Assembly: GCA_044374195.1 (NCBI GenBank) | Contig: JBILOY010000009.1 | Location: 33,359 to 97,358 of the forward strand | Length of the DNA: 64,000 nucleotides | Direction of reading: 5' to 3' | Origin: CAIKZY01 sp044374195 | GTDB taxonomy: Bacteria; Actinomycetota; Actinomycetes; S36-B12 | Program-made: the position numbers and the translations under genes | The notes under the pieces: model-generated | Databases searched by the model: none | What the model saw: only the letters and a program-made list of their open reading frames with translations | What the model was told of the DNA's origin: nothing | Shown: one piece after another, positions 25,441 through 34,561 of the stretch | How positions within the stretch are numbered: the stretch's first letter is position 1 | Layout of the letters: each line of letters opens with the position of its first letter

Positions 25441-25446
25441 AGCGTA
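25441..25446 (-). promoter_or_regulatory. Leaderless -10 box (TACGCT) of ctaB
   Basis: TACGCT on the minus strand is followed by seven bases and the ATG at 25433. It lies back to back with the tkt promoter. Confidence 0.55.
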
Positions 25447-25484
25447 TCGACTGGTGGCTCCGCTGACAGACCCTCCTGATTGGC

Positions 25485-25490
25485 TAGGGT
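25485..25490 (+). promoter_or_regulatory. Leaderless -10 box (TAGGGT) of the tkt operon
   Basis: TAGGGT is followed by six bases and the tkt GTG at 25497. The spacing leaves no room for a ribosome binding site. Confidence 0.65.
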
Positions 25491-25496
25491 CATCGT

Positions 25497-27569
25497 GTGA
25501 CGATCCACGCCCTTGCGCCCCTGTCCTGGACCTCCGCTGACGATGACGCCGTCAGGCATCTGCGAGCCCTGGCAGCCGATGCTGTCCAGAACGCCGGAAA
25601 TGGTCACCCCGGTACGGCCATGGCCCTGGCGCCGGCGGCCTATCTGCTGTTCCAGAAGGTGCTGCAGCACGACCCCAGTGATCCCCACTGGCTCGGTCGT
25701 GATCGTTTCGTGCTCTCCTGCGGTCATTCGAGCCTGACCCTGTACTCACAATTGTTCCTGTCGGGATACGGGCTCACCATCGATGATCTGCGCAACTTCC
25801 GGAAAGCCGGCTCCTTGACCCCCGGGCATCCCGAATACGGGCATACGGCAGGTGTCGAGACGACCACCGGACCCCTTGGTGCAGGACTGTCCACCGCCGT
25901 GGGCATGGCCATGTCGGCTCGATACGAGCGCGGATTACTGGATCCCGATGCACCTGCCGGCTCGAGTCCGTTCGATCACCGAGTCTTCGTGATCGCCTCC
26001 GATGGAGATCTTGAGGAAGGCGTTACTTCTGAGGCCTCCTCGCTGGCCGGAACTCAGCAGCTGGGCAACCTGATCGTTATCTGGGATGACAATCGCATTT
26101 CCATCGAAGGCGATACCGCAATCGCTTTTACCGAGAACGTCAACGAGCGATACCGCGCTTATGGCTGGGATGTTCACGAGGTGGCCCTAGGCAGCGACGG
26201 CAGCGCTGATGTCGTCGGGCTCTATGCCGCGATTGCAGCCGCATCTGCCTCGCCCAAGCCCAGTTTTATCCGACTCACCACGATCATTGCGTGGCCTGCA
26301 CCCAAGGCCCAGGGCACCGCGAAGTCGCATGGCTCCGCACTCGGCGCCGACGAGGTCGCAGGCATTAAGTCCGCTCTTGGATTAGACCCAGCCAGGGACT
26401 TCCAATTCGATGATGCGCTGCTTAGCCAGGTCCGCACCTCACTGACCACTCGGGTGGCGGCCGAACGAGCCGCCTGGGATCTCGCCTATGGGTCCTGGCG
26501 ATCGGATCAGCCATCGCATGCCGCACTGCTAGATCGTCTTCTCGCCCACGGGCTTCCGGCCGAGCTCTCCAGCGCGTACCCGGCTTATGAACTCGGGACG
26601 TCGGTGGCCACGCGCAAGGCTTCGGGCGAAGTTATCAATGCGATTGCTGGAGTCTTGCCCGAGTTCTGGGGTGGTTCCGCTGATCTAGCTGAGAGTAATA
26701 ACACGACCATTGAGGGCGGCAAGAGCTTCATGCCCGCCGGAAGCGTGCTGCCCGATACGTCGCCCTACGGCCGGATTTTGCACTTCGGAATTCGTGAGCA
26801 CGCGATGGGCTCAATCCTTAACGGCATCGCACTCGACACCTTGACTCGACCATTCGGTGGCACGTTCTTGGTGTTCAGCGACTACATGCGCGGTGCGGTG
26901 CGGCTGACAGCCTTGATGCAGCTCGGCGTCACCTACGTCTGGACTCACGATTCGATCGGCCTCGGCGAGGATGGACCCACGCATCAGCCGGTCGAACACC
27001 TTTGGTCACTTCGTGCGATTCCGGGTCTCGCGGTTATCCGTCCCGCAGACGCGAACGAGACCTCTGCTGCTTGGCGGAGCATCCTCGAGCGACGCGCACC
27101 TGCAGGCTTGGTCCTCACTCGTCAGAACGTTCCCACACTCGTAGAGGCCGTCGAAGCCATCACGGGTGTCGATCGCGGTGCCTATGTCCTTCGTGACACC
27201 GACTCGGCCCAGGTGTTGCTTCTTGCCACGGGCTCTGAGGTCCAGCTCGCCATGGCGGCTGCCGATGCCCTGGCATCCGATGGAATTCACGCACGTGTCA
27301 TCTCCATGCCTTGTCTGGAGTGGTTTGATGCCCAGGATTCGAACTACCGTGATTCCGTGCTACTTCCCGCGGTGGCTGCCCGCGTATCGGTCGAGGCCGG
27401 TGCAACGCTCGGTTGGTGGAAGTACATCGGTACTCACGGACGCGCTGTTGGTCTTGATCACTTTGGTGCGAGCGCTGACTACCAGGTGCTCTATCGCGAC
27501 TTCGGTATCACGGTTGAGGCCATCGTGGCGGCAGCCAAGGATTCCATCTCCGCTGCTACCGGGAAGTAG
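25497..27569 (+). CDS. tkt: Transketolase
   Basis: A 690-residue thiamine-diphosphate enzyme of normal length. GNGHPGTAMALAP near residue 37 holds the substrate histidine region, GDGDLEEGVTSEA is the ThDP/metal motif with the following DDNRIS, and GIREHAMG and THDSIGLGEDGPTHQP mark the pyrimidine and transketolase-signature regions. It moves two-carbon units in the non-oxidative pentose phosphate pathway. It is the first of five co-directional genes tkt-tal-zwf-opcA-pgl with gaps of 2 bp or overlaps. The GTG start is supported by the leaderless promoter. Confidence 0.96.
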   Translation: MTIHALAPLSWTSADDDAVRHLRALAADAVQNAGNGHPGTAMALAPAAYLLFQKVLQHDPSDPHWLGRDRFVLSCGHSSLTLYSQLFLSGYGLTIDDLRNFRKAGSLTPGHPEYGHTAGVETTTGPLGAGLSTAVGMAMSARYERGLLDPDAPAGSSPFDHRVFVIASDGDLEEGVTSEASSLAGTQQLGNLIVIWDDNRISIEGDTAIAFTENVNERYRAYGWDVHEVALGSDGSADVVGLYAAIAAASASPKPSFIRLTTIIAWPAPKAQGTAKSHGSALGADEVAGIKSALGLDPARDFQFDDALLSQVRTSLTTRVAAERAAWDLAYGSWRSDQPSHAALLDRLLAHGLPAELSSAYPAYELGTSVATRKASGEVINAIAGVLPEFWGGSADLAESNNTTIEGGKSFMPAGSVLPDTSPYGRILHFGIREHAMGSILNGIALDTLTRPFGGTFLVFSDYMRGAVRLTALMQLGVTYVWTHDSIGLGEDGPTHQPVEHLWSLRAIPGLAVIRPADANETSAAWRSILERRAPAGLVLTRQNVPTLVEAVEAITGVDRGAYVLRDTDSAQVLLLATGSEVQLAMAAADALASDGIHARVISMPCLEWFDAQDSNYRDSVLLPAVAARVSVEAGATLGWWKYIGTHGRAVGLDHFGASADYQVLYRDFGITVEAIVAAAKDSISAATGK

Positions 27570-27571
27570 AC

Positions 27572-28678
27572 ATGACCCCCTGCCTGCAAGAGCTGACCAA
27601 CCTCGGAGTCTCGATCTGGCTCGATGACCTCAGTCGCGAGCGTCTGGTAACAGGGAATCTCGCGCATCTCGTTGATTCGTCATGCGTCCGCGGGGTTACC
27701 ACCAACCCGGCGATTTTCCAGAAGGCGATCTCGGAAAAAGCCGATGCCTACTCCGCCGATCTCTCGCAGCTAGCGGCCGACGGATGCGACGTGGATCAGG
27801 TTATCCGCACACTCACCACTGATGACGTTCGATCAGCCTGCGACCTGCTCACCGGCGTGTTCGAGTCAAGTGCCGGAGTTGATGGCCGAGTGTCGATCGA
27901 GGTTGATCCCCGACTCGCGCATGACACCGAAGCGACGGTTAAGCAGGCGGCTCACCTGTGGGCCATCGTCGACAGACGCAATGCCTTGATCAAGATTCCC
28001 GCAACCAAGGCCGGGCTCCCGGCAATCACCGCAACGATCGGTGCCGGCATCAGCGTCAACGTCACCCTTATCTTCTCTGTCGAGCGCTACCGAGAAGTCG
28101 TCGACGCCTATCTAGCAGGCCTGGACATCGCTCGCGGGTTGGGAATTGATCTCTCCGGAATTCACTCGGTTGCTAGCTTCTTCGTCAGCCGGGTTGATAC
28201 CGAGATCGATAAGCGCCTCGATGCCCTGGGCACCGACTATTCGCGCTCGCTCCGCGGCAAGGCGGGCCTTGCAAATGCTCGTCTGGCGTGGGCTGCGCAC
28301 GAGGATGTATTGGCGAGTCGTCGATGGGCCGATGTCGCCGCACTAGGTGCGCTCGCACAGCGTCCGCTCTGGGCCTCTACCGGCGTGAAGGACCCTAGGT
28401 ATGACGACACCATGTATGTCGTTGATCTCGCGGTCGACGGGTGCGTCAACACAATGCCTGAGCCAACCCTTGATGCCGTGCGCGACCACGGAGTCTTTCG
28501 CGGCGATACCGTCACCGGAACTTCCGAGGCCGCTCGAGGACAACTGACTGAGCTTGCCGGTCTAGGCATCGACATCACAGAGGTCTGTGATCAGCTCGAG
28601 ACCGAGGGCGTCCAGAAATTCATCGACTCGTGGGAGTCCCTGCGCGCAACGGTGTCTACCGCGATGGCAACCGGCTGA
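27572..28678 (+). CDS. tal: Transaldolase
   Basis: A 368-residue transaldolase of the actinobacterial (type 2) class. WLDDLSRERL and GVTTNPAIF lie near the N-terminus, and the Schiff-base lysine lies in LIKIPATKAG (about residue 138). It transfers a dihydroxyacetone unit between sugar phosphates. The ATG is 2 bp after the tkt stop; the stop overlaps the zwf ATG by one base (TGATG). Confidence 0.95.
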   Translation: MTPCLQELTNLGVSIWLDDLSRERLVTGNLAHLVDSSCVRGVTTNPAIFQKAISEKADAYSADLSQLAADGCDVDQVIRTLTTDDVRSACDLLTGVFESSAGVDGRVSIEVDPRLAHDTEATVKQAAHLWAIVDRRNALIKIPATKAGLPAITATIGAGISVNVTLIFSVERYREVVDAYLAGLDIARGLGIDLSGIHSVASFFVSRVDTEIDKRLDALGTDYSRSLRGKAGLANARLAWAAHEDVLASRRWADVAALGALAQRPLWASTGVKDPRYDDTMYVVDLAVDGCVNTMPEPTLDAVRDHGVFRGDTVTGTSEAARGQLTELAGLGIDITEVCDQLETEGVQKFIDSWESLRATVSTAMATG

Positions 28679-30216
28679 TGGATGATCACGGCGTGCAGTC
28701 GAATCCTCTGCGCGATCCGCTTGACCAACGCCTGCCGCGGGTAGCGGGCCCATGCGGGCTCGTGCTTTTCGGCGTGACCGGCGACCTAGCGCGCAAGAAG
28801 GTCATGCCCGCAATCTATGACCTCGCCAATCGAGGTCTCCTTCCTCCGGGATTCGCGCTGGTGGGATTTGCCCGCCGCGACTGGGTCGATGAGGACTTCG
28901 CCAAAGTCGTGCATGACGCTGTACGAGAGCATTCCCGAACACCATTTCGCGAGGAAACGTGGGAACAGTTAGCCCAGGGCATTCGCTTTGTCACGGGCGA
29001 TCTCGATGATCCTGAGGCCTATGCGCGACTACGCCACGTGGTTGATGACCTCGACAGCGAACGCGGCACGGGTGGTAATCATGCGTTCTATTTGTCGATA
29101 CCCCCGGGCCTATTCCCTGTCGTGCTCTCCCATCTGAAGACCTCTGGTCTTGCGGAAAGCGCGCCCGGATGCTGGCGCCGTGTCGTAATCGAGAAGCCTT
29201 TTGGCCACGATCTGTCATCCGCCATTGAACTCAACCGCGTCGTGGGCGACGTGTTCAGCTCGGGCTCGGTCTTTCGAATCGATCATTACCTGGGCAAAGA
29301 GACAGTCCAGAACATCCTGGCCGTGCGATTCGCCAACGCAATGTTCGAGCCCCTGTGGAACTCGAACTACGTCGACAACGTGCAGATCACGATGGCCGAG
29401 GACATCGGGATCGGTGGTCGAGCCGGCTACTACGACGGCATCGGAGCCGCTCGTGACGTCATCCAGAATCACCTTTTGCAATTACTTGCGCTCACTGCAA
29501 TGGAAGAACCACTGTCCTTCTCAGCTGCCGATGTTCGCGCCGAGAAAGTCAAAGTACTCTCGGCAGTTCGACTCCCCCGCGATCTTGCACTACACACGTC
29601 ACGAGGGCAATACGCCGAAGGCTGGCAAGGTGGCATTCACGTGCCTGGCTACCTGCAGGAAGACGGCATCAATCCAGATTCCACCACAGAGACTTATGCA
29701 GCGATACGCCTCGATGTCGACAACCGCCGTTGGGCTGGTGTTCCCTTCTACCTGCGAACCGGCAAGAGGCTCGGCCGACGAGTGACTGAGGTTGCCATCG
29801 TATTCAAGCGGGCTCCGCACCTTCCCTTTGAGAGCACATCTGTAGAGGAGCTGAGCAATAACGCCTTCGTCTTTCGGATCCAGCCCGATGAAGGCATTAC
29901 CGTGAAGTTCGGATCAAAGGTTCCGAATACGAGTTCCATCGAGGTGCGCGACGTCACGATGGATTTTCAGTACGGAGACTCGTTCGTGGATGCCAGCCCG
30001 GAGGCCTACGAGCGATTGATTCTCGACGTTCTACTCGGAGATGCGCCGTTGTTTCCGCGTCACCAGGAGGTTGAGCTTGGCTGGGAGATTCTTGATCCGA
30101 TTCTCGACTTCTGGGCCCAGCAGGGCGCTCCTGAGCAGTACGTCTCGGGTGGTTGGGGGCCGCACTCCGCTTACGAGATGCTCGCCCGTGACGGCAGAGT
30201 CTGGAGACGACCATGA
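28678..30216 (+). CDS. zwf: Glucose-6-phosphate 1-dehydrogenase
   Basis: A 512-residue enzyme with the cofactor loop FGVTGDLARKK (about residues 31-41) and the active-site signature RIDHYLGKETVQN. EKPFGHDL before it is also conserved. It oxidises glucose 6-phosphate with NADP. The start at 28678 (MDDHGV) follows from the overlap with the tal stop; an in-frame start 16 codons upstream lies inside tal. opcA, which encodes its assembly factor, follows directly with an ATGA overlap. Confidence 0.96.
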   Translation: MDDHGVQSNPLRDPLDQRLPRVAGPCGLVLFGVTGDLARKKVMPAIYDLANRGLLPPGFALVGFARRDWVDEDFAKVVHDAVREHSRTPFREETWEQLAQGIRFVTGDLDDPEAYARLRHVVDDLDSERGTGGNHAFYLSIPPGLFPVVLSHLKTSGLAESAPGCWRRVVIEKPFGHDLSSAIELNRVVGDVFSSGSVFRIDHYLGKETVQNILAVRFANAMFEPLWNSNYVDNVQITMAEDIGIGGRAGYYDGIGAARDVIQNHLLQLLALTAMEEPLSFSAADVRAEKVKVLSAVRLPRDLALHTSRGQYAEGWQGGIHVPGYLQEDGINPDSTTETYAAIRLDVDNRRWAGVPFYLRTGKRLGRRVTEVAIVFKRAPHLPFESTSVEELSNNAFVFRIQPDEGITVKFGSKVPNTSSIEVRDVTMDFQYGDSFVDASPEAYERLILDVLLGDAPLFPRHQEVELGWEILDPILDFWAQQGAPEQYVSGGWGPHSAYEMLARDGRVWRRP

Positions 30217-31109
30217 TTCGCCTCGATGACACCAGCGGGTCAGCCGTAGCAGCAGCGATCGCGGATGAGAGACGCCGGCTCGGATCCCCCACAACTGGCA
30301 TGGTGCTCACGCTGCTCATCCTCAGCGACGAGGACAACGCGTCAGACGCCACCAATGCTGCCGTTGAGGCAGCTCGACAGCATCCGATGCGAATCATCAC
30401 GTTGATTCCCAAGCCGGGCAAGGTCGCCGCACGGCTCGATGCACAGATCTCTGTCGGAGGCGATCAGGGTCCCGGAGAGGTTGCCGAGCTACGTCTTCGT
30501 GGCGAGCTCGCTGAATTCGCCAATTCAGTAGCGGTACCTCTCTTGCTCCCTGACACTCCTGTCGTGGCCTTCTGGCCCGGCGAGTGCCCGGCTATTCCCG
30601 CGGACGATCACATCGGCAAGCACGCTCAACGTCGCATCACCGATGCAGCCGGGTCGCCTGACCCGGTTTCAGCGCTCAAGGAACGCAGCAAGGGTTACCG
30701 GCCAGGAGACACAGATCTCACCTGGGCGCGTCTGACCCCTTGGCGATCCGTTCTCGCGTCTGCTCTTGATCAGGATCCGACGCCGATTTCCTCGGTACAG
30801 ATTGAAGCGGAACCAGGTAACCCCAGCGCTCTCTTGCTCCAGGCGTGGCTGGGCGACTGCCTAAAGGTTGAGATCTCGCTGAGTGAGAGTGAGGGACCTG
30901 GTATCACTGCGGTGCGCTTGCTGACTGATCTCGGCGATATCTCGATCAGTCGCGCCGATGGCGTGCACGCGGTGCTGTCGCGACCGGGCGCACCCGACTC
31001 GCCTATCGCACTACGCCGTCGCGATTACGCCGCGCTGGTCTCCGAGGAACTTCGCCGCCTGGATCCTGATGAGGTGTACGGCCGCACGATCACCAGGATG
31101 TTCGGGTGA
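30213..31109 (+). CDS. opcA: Glucose-6-phosphate dehydrogenase assembly protein OpcA
   Basis: A 298-residue OpcA family protein. It follows zwf with a 4-bp overlap as in most actinobacteria and cyanobacteria. Recognisable stretches include VVAFWPGECPAIP, HAQRRITDA and YRPGDTDLTWARLTPWR. OpcA promotes assembly and redox control of G6P dehydrogenase. No catalytic motif is expected. The stop overlaps the pgl GTG. Confidence 0.93.
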   Translation: MIRLDDTSGSAVAAAIADERRRLGSPTTGMVLTLLILSDEDNASDATNAAVEAARQHPMRIITLIPKPGKVAARLDAQISVGGDQGPGEVAELRLRGELAEFANSVAVPLLLPDTPVVAFWPGECPAIPADDHIGKHAQRRITDAAGSPDPVSALKERSKGYRPGDTDLTWARLTPWRSVLASALDQDPTPISSVQIEAEPGNPSALLLQAWLGDCLKVEISLSESEGPGITAVRLLTDLGDISISRADGVHAVLSRPGAPDSPIALRRRDYAALVSEELRRLDPDEVYGRTITRMFG

Positions 31110-31870
31110 GCTGCGAGATTATTCGTCATCACGATGCCGATGATCTGGCTGGCGCGGTAGCAGCCCGGCTTGTGACCACCATTGCGCGAACTCAGGCGGA
31201 ACATGGAACTGTGTCGATAGTGCTGACCGGTGGGCGAATCGCCGGGAGAGTGCTGTTCGCCCTCGCTGACCCCATGGCAGCAGACACAATCGATTGGTCG
31301 CGGGTAGACCTCTGGTGGGGGGATGAGCGCTACCTACCCACTGGTGATCCCGAGCGCAATGATTATCTTGCTGATACCCACTTGCTCTCCCAAATCAATA
31401 TCCCGTCATCGTGTGTGCATCGCATTCCGGGACCGGATACGTCGGCGACCGTCGAGGACGCAGCCATGGCCTACGGAACTGACATGGAAGAGTTCGCTTC
31501 GGCTCGATCACTTCAAGGTCGTCCGCTGTTCGACATCGTGCTGCTGAGCATTGGCCCCGATGGCCATGTGGCCTCGCTCTTTCCCGAAGCCGCATCCCTG
31601 AGATCCGATGCCGTCACCCTCTCGATACATGATTCCCCGAAGCCGCCTCCCGTACGGGTAAGCATGGGAATCACTGCGCTCAACGATTGCTCCGAGGCCT
31701 GGCTGCTGGCCAGTGGCGAGGAGAAAGCCGATGTCATTGACATGATGCTGACTCAAGGTGCCGGATTCCTGCAGATTCCGGCGGCCGGAATCGAGGGGCA
31801 CGAACGAACCTTGCTCCTAATCGACGAATCCGCCGCCAGCAAACTGACGGCGGATCTCGGGAAACGCTAG
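31106..31870 (+). CDS. pgl: 6-phosphogluconolactonase
   Basis: A 254-residue member of the NagB/Pgl fold. LTGGRIAGRVLF lies near the N-terminus, WWGDERYLPTGDPERND is the conserved DERxVP-like segment, and SIGPDGHVASLFP holds the catalytic Gly-Asp-Gly-His motif. It hydrolyses 6-phosphogluconolactone. The GTG start overlaps the opcA stop (GTGA). The gene ends 2 bp from the converging rbpA, and the junction reads as the palindrome TAGATCTA containing both stop codons. Confidence 0.93.
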   Translation: MSCEIIRHHDADDLAGAVAARLVTTIARTQAEHGTVSIVLTGGRIAGRVLFALADPMAADTIDWSRVDLWWGDERYLPTGDPERNDYLADTHLLSQINIPSSCVHRIPGPDTSATVEDAAMAYGTDMEEFASARSLQGRPLFDIVLLSIGPDGHVASLFPEAASLRSDAVTLSIHDSPKPPPVRVSMGITALNDCSEAWLLASGEEKADVIDMMLTQGAGFLQIPAAGIEGHERTLLLIDESAASKLTADLGKR

Positions 31871-31872
31871 AT

Positions 31873-32205
31873 CTAGTTGCCCCGAATGCGCTGCAGGGCC
31901 TCTTCGAGAATGGCGGCGCCATCAACGTCGGAACGACGCTCCTTCACGTATGCCAGGTGAGTCTTGTAAGGCTCGATCTTCACCGGTGCCGGCGGATTGG
32001 CCTGATCTGGTCCGGCGGGGAGGCCACATCGAGGGCAGTCCCACTCTTCGGGGATGGCAGCATCAGACGCGAAGCTGGGCTTCGACTCGTGCCCGCGTGA
32101 GCACCAAAATGACACCCAGATCCGCGGGGCTGCCTCGCCACGCTCCGCTTCGCCCATGGGGCCTGCGCCAACTCGACTACCGCGAATTGCACTTCCACCG
32201 GCCAT
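31873..32205 (-). CDS. rbpA: RNA polymerase-binding protein RbpA
   Basis: A 110-residue actinobacterial transcription factor. The N-terminus has IRGSRVGAGP, the core has zinc-binding residues in WCSRGHE and CPRC, and the C-terminal basal linker and sigma-interaction domain follow (VKIEPYKTHLAYVKERRS). RbpA binds core RNA polymerase and the principal sigma factor to stabilise open complexes. It is the last gene after secG (34-bp gap). GAGGG before ATG 32205 is the likely ribosome site. Confidence 0.93.
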   Translation of the reverse strand: MAGGSAIRGSRVGAGPMGEAERGEAAPRIWVSFWCSRGHESKPSFASDAAIPEEWDCPRCGLPAGPDQANPPAPVKIEPYKTHLAYVKERRSDVDGAAILEEALQRIRGN

Positions 32206-32239
32206 GAGCCCTCTTCCCTAGAAACTACGAGTGAAACGA

Positions 32240-32488
32240 TTATGCGAGACGCGGAACGAGCAGACCGACAGCGATTACGGCAGCAGCCCAGATGAGGCCC
32301 AGGCCCACCGTGAGTCGATCGAGATTCTTCTCAGCAACCGAAGATCCGCCAATGGAGGAGCTGACGCCTCCGCCGAAGAGGTCGGACAGGCCACCACCCT
32401 TGCCGCGGTGCAGAAGGATCAAGACGATGAGCAGAACGCTGGTGATGACCAGGATCACCGCGAGGGCAATCGTCAGAGCAAGCAGCAT
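32240..32488 (-). CDS. secG: Preprotein translocase subunit SecG
   Basis: An 82-residue protein with two transmembrane helices (about residues 4-25 and 58-76) and the hallmark LLHRGKGGGLSDLFGGG between them, followed by SVAEKNLDRLT. SecG assists SecYEG protein export. The start at ATG 32488 is preceded by GGAG at a spacing of 6 and matches known SecG lengths; a longer frame starting at 32527 is less likely. Confidence 0.93.
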   Translation of the reverse strand: MLLALTIALAVILVITSVLLIVLILLHRGKGGGLSDLFGGGVSSSIGGSSVAEKNLDRLTVGLGLIWAAAVIAVGLLVPRLA

Positions 32489-32510
32489 TCGGGACTCCAG
32501 GTGGGTGTCA

Positions 32511-32525
32511 GGCCCATGTCGGGCC
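32511..32525 (-). terminator. GC-rich hairpin between tpiA and secG
   Basis: GGCCC-ATGTC-GGGCC forms a 5-bp all-GC stem in the 66-bp gap. No U-tract follows on the minus strand, so it may attenuate rather than stop transcription. Confidence 0.3.
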
Positions 32526-32554
32526 ATCCAAGGATAACTGATCGGCAGACGTAC

Positions 32555-33346
32555 CTACGCCGCAGGATGCAGACGGAAGCGGACGATGCCGACGAACTCG
32601 TCAGGATCCAGGCTGGCACCACCCACGAGGGCACCATCCACATCGGCCTGGGACATGATCGCGGCGACGTTATTGGCCTTCACCGAGCCGCCGTAGAGCA
32701 CTCGAACACCCGCTGCCGCCTCCGCGCCCCACACCTCGGAGATTCGGCCGCGGATGGCCTTGCAGACCTCCTGAGCGTCCTCTGGGGTAGCGACCTCACC
32801 GGTTCCGATGGCCCAGACGGGCTCGTAGGCAACAACGAGCCCGGCAACCTGATCGGCGGTGAGGCCATCAAGGCAACCATCAACTTGGGCCAGCACGTGG
32901 GCAACCTGCTCCCCCGCCTGGCGCACCTCGAGAGCCTCGCCGACGCAGACGATCGGGGTGATCTCGTGGCGAAGGGCTGCCTTGGCCTTGGCATTGACCA
33001 CAGAGTCGTCCTCGCCGTGGTGCTGCCGACGCTCGCTATGGCCGACAATCGCGTAGGAGCAGCCCAGCTTGGCGAGCATGGCTGCGGACACCTCGCCGGT
33101 AAAGGCACCTGATTCCTGAGCCGAGAGATCCTGTGCCCCGTACTGGATGTCGTACTTGTCGCCCTCGATCAAGGTCTGGACGGAGCGGATATCAGTGAAG
33201 GGAGGCAGCACAGCGACATCGACAACCTTGAAGTCATCGTCATTGAGGGCAAAGGCAAGCTTCTGGGTCATCGCAATGGCCTCGAAGTGGTTGAGATTCA
33301 TCTTCCAGTTGCCGGCCATGAGCGGCTTACGTTCGAACTTTGCCAT
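32555..33346 (-). CDS. tpiA: Triosephosphate isomerase
   Basis: A 263-residue TIM-barrel enzyme. The N-terminal KPLMAGNWKMN holds the substrate lysine, IVGHSERRQ the electrophilic histidine, and VVAYEPVWAIGTG the catalytic glutamate. GGSVKANN binds phosphate. It interconverts dihydroxyacetone phosphate and glyceraldehyde 3-phosphate. GAGGAG at a spacing of 7 selects ATG 33346, one base after the pgk stop, over a frame opening within pgk. Confidence 0.95.
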   Translation of the reverse strand: MAKFERKPLMAGNWKMNLNHFEAIAMTQKLAFALNDDDFKVVDVAVLPPFTDIRSVQTLIEGDKYDIQYGAQDLSAQESGAFTGEVSAAMLAKLGCSYAIVGHSERRQHHGEDDSVVNAKAKAALRHEITPIVCVGEALEVRQAGEQVAHVLAQVDGCLDGLTADQVAGLVVAYEPVWAIGTGEVATPEDAQEVCKAIRGRISEVWGAEAAAGVRVLYGGSVKANNVAAIMSQADVDGALVGGASLDPDEFVGIVRFRLHPAA

Positions 33347-33347
33347 G

Positions 33348-34553
33348 TCAGTTCTCCTCGAGGATTGCGATACCCGGAAGGGTCTTCCCTTCGAGGAATT
33401 CCAGGCTCGCGCCGCCGCCGGTGCTGATGTGAGTGAATTTCGACTCATCAACGTCGAGGATGCGGACTGCTGCGGCACTGTCACCGCCGCCGATCACCGT
33501 CATTGCCGAACTGTTGGCCATCGCGATGGCAACCGCCTTCGTTCCACCAGCGAAAGCCTCCATCTCGAACACGCCCATAGGACCGTTCCAGACAACTGTT
33601 CCCGCGTCGGAAATTCGAGAGGCGAATAGCTCACAACTCGCCGGACCGATATCGAGGCCCATCCAGCCGACCGGAATCGCATCAGCAGCGACGATCTTCG
33701 TGTTCGCGTCGGGTGCGAATGCATCCGCGACCACAAAGTCAACAGGAAGAAGCAACTCAACCCCACGCAGCTTGGCCTGATCGATGAAGCCACGCACGGT
33801 GTCGATCTGATCTGCTTCGAGCAATGACTTGCCGACTTCGTGGCCCTGAGCAGCGAGGAAGGTATACGCCATTCCGCCGCCGATAAGCAGTCGGTCGACC
33901 CGAGTGATCAGATTGCCGATCACGCCGAGCTTGTCACTGACCTTGCTGCCACCGAGGATCACGACGAACGGACGCGCAGGATCCTTCAATAGCTTCGCGA
34001 AGACTGACGCTTCCTTATGCACCAGACGACCAGCCGCGCTGGGCAGCAGGCGAGCGATGTCGGTAACAGAAGCCTGCTCGCGGTGAACGACTCCGAATCC
34101 GTCGCTGACATAGAAGTCTGCAAGCTCGGCGAGTTCAGCCGCAAGTTCAGAGCGATCGTCAGCACTCTTGGAGTCTTCTCGCTTGTCGTAGCGAATGTTC
34201 TCCAGCAAAAGGACATCACCGGCAGACATGCTGCTGATGAGCGCCTTCGTCTGCGAACCTGTGATGTCGACGCCCAGGGGAACATCGATTCCGAGTAGGT
34301 CACTCAGGCGAGCAGCCACGGGTGCGAGGCTGTACTCGGGCTTCGGCTCGCCTTTTGGGCGTCCGAGATGGGCGACGATGACGACCTTTGCGCCCGCATC
34401 ACGCAAGGCGTTGATGGTCGGGAGTCCGGCCCGAATGCGGCCGTCATCGGTGATGACACGAGTGCCATCGGGGCCATCGGCCAGAGGCACGTTGAAGTCC
34501 GAACGGACCAGCACCGTGCTCCCGGCGACCGAGAGATCGTCGAGTGACTTCAT
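33348..34553 (-). CDS. pgk: Phosphoglycerate kinase
   Basis: A 401-residue two-domain kinase. RSDFNVPL and HLGRPKGEPKPEYSL are N-domain substrate-binding motifs, and the C-domain has GGSKVSDKLGVI and GGGDSAAAV at the nucleotide site. It makes ATP from 1,3-bisphosphoglycerate. It lies between gapA (8-bp gap) and tpiA, the common bacterial glycolytic order. ATG 34553 follows AGGA at a spacing of 7. Confidence 0.95.
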   Translation of the reverse strand: MKSLDDLSVAGSTVLVRSDFNVPLADGPDGTRVITDDGRIRAGLPTINALRDAGAKVVIVAHLGRPKGEPKPEYSLAPVAARLSDLLGIDVPLGVDITGSQTKALISSMSAGDVLLLENIRYDKREDSKSADDRSELAAELAELADFYVSDGFGVVHREQASVTDIARLLPSAAGRLVHKEASVFAKLLKDPARPFVVILGGSKVSDKLGVIGNLITRVDRLLIGGGMAYTFLAAQGHEVGKSLLEADQIDTVRGFIDQAKLRGVELLLPVDFVVADAFAPDANTKIVAADAIPVGWMGLDIGPASCELFASRISDAGTVVWNGPMGVFEMEAFAGGTKAVAIAMANSSAMTVIGGGDSAAAVRILDVDESKFTHISTGGGASLEFLEGKTLPGIAILEEN

Positions 34554-34561
34554 GCAGATTC

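Noticed and set aside
25434..25727. N-terminal extension of ctaB by 98 codons
   Set aside because: It would cross the tkt promoter and the tkt coding start; the leaderless box before 25433 supports the shorter protein.
32231..33112. Open frame of 293 codons on the plus strand
   Set aside because: Antisense to secG and tpiA, both of which are complete and recognisable; composition is that of a shadow frame.
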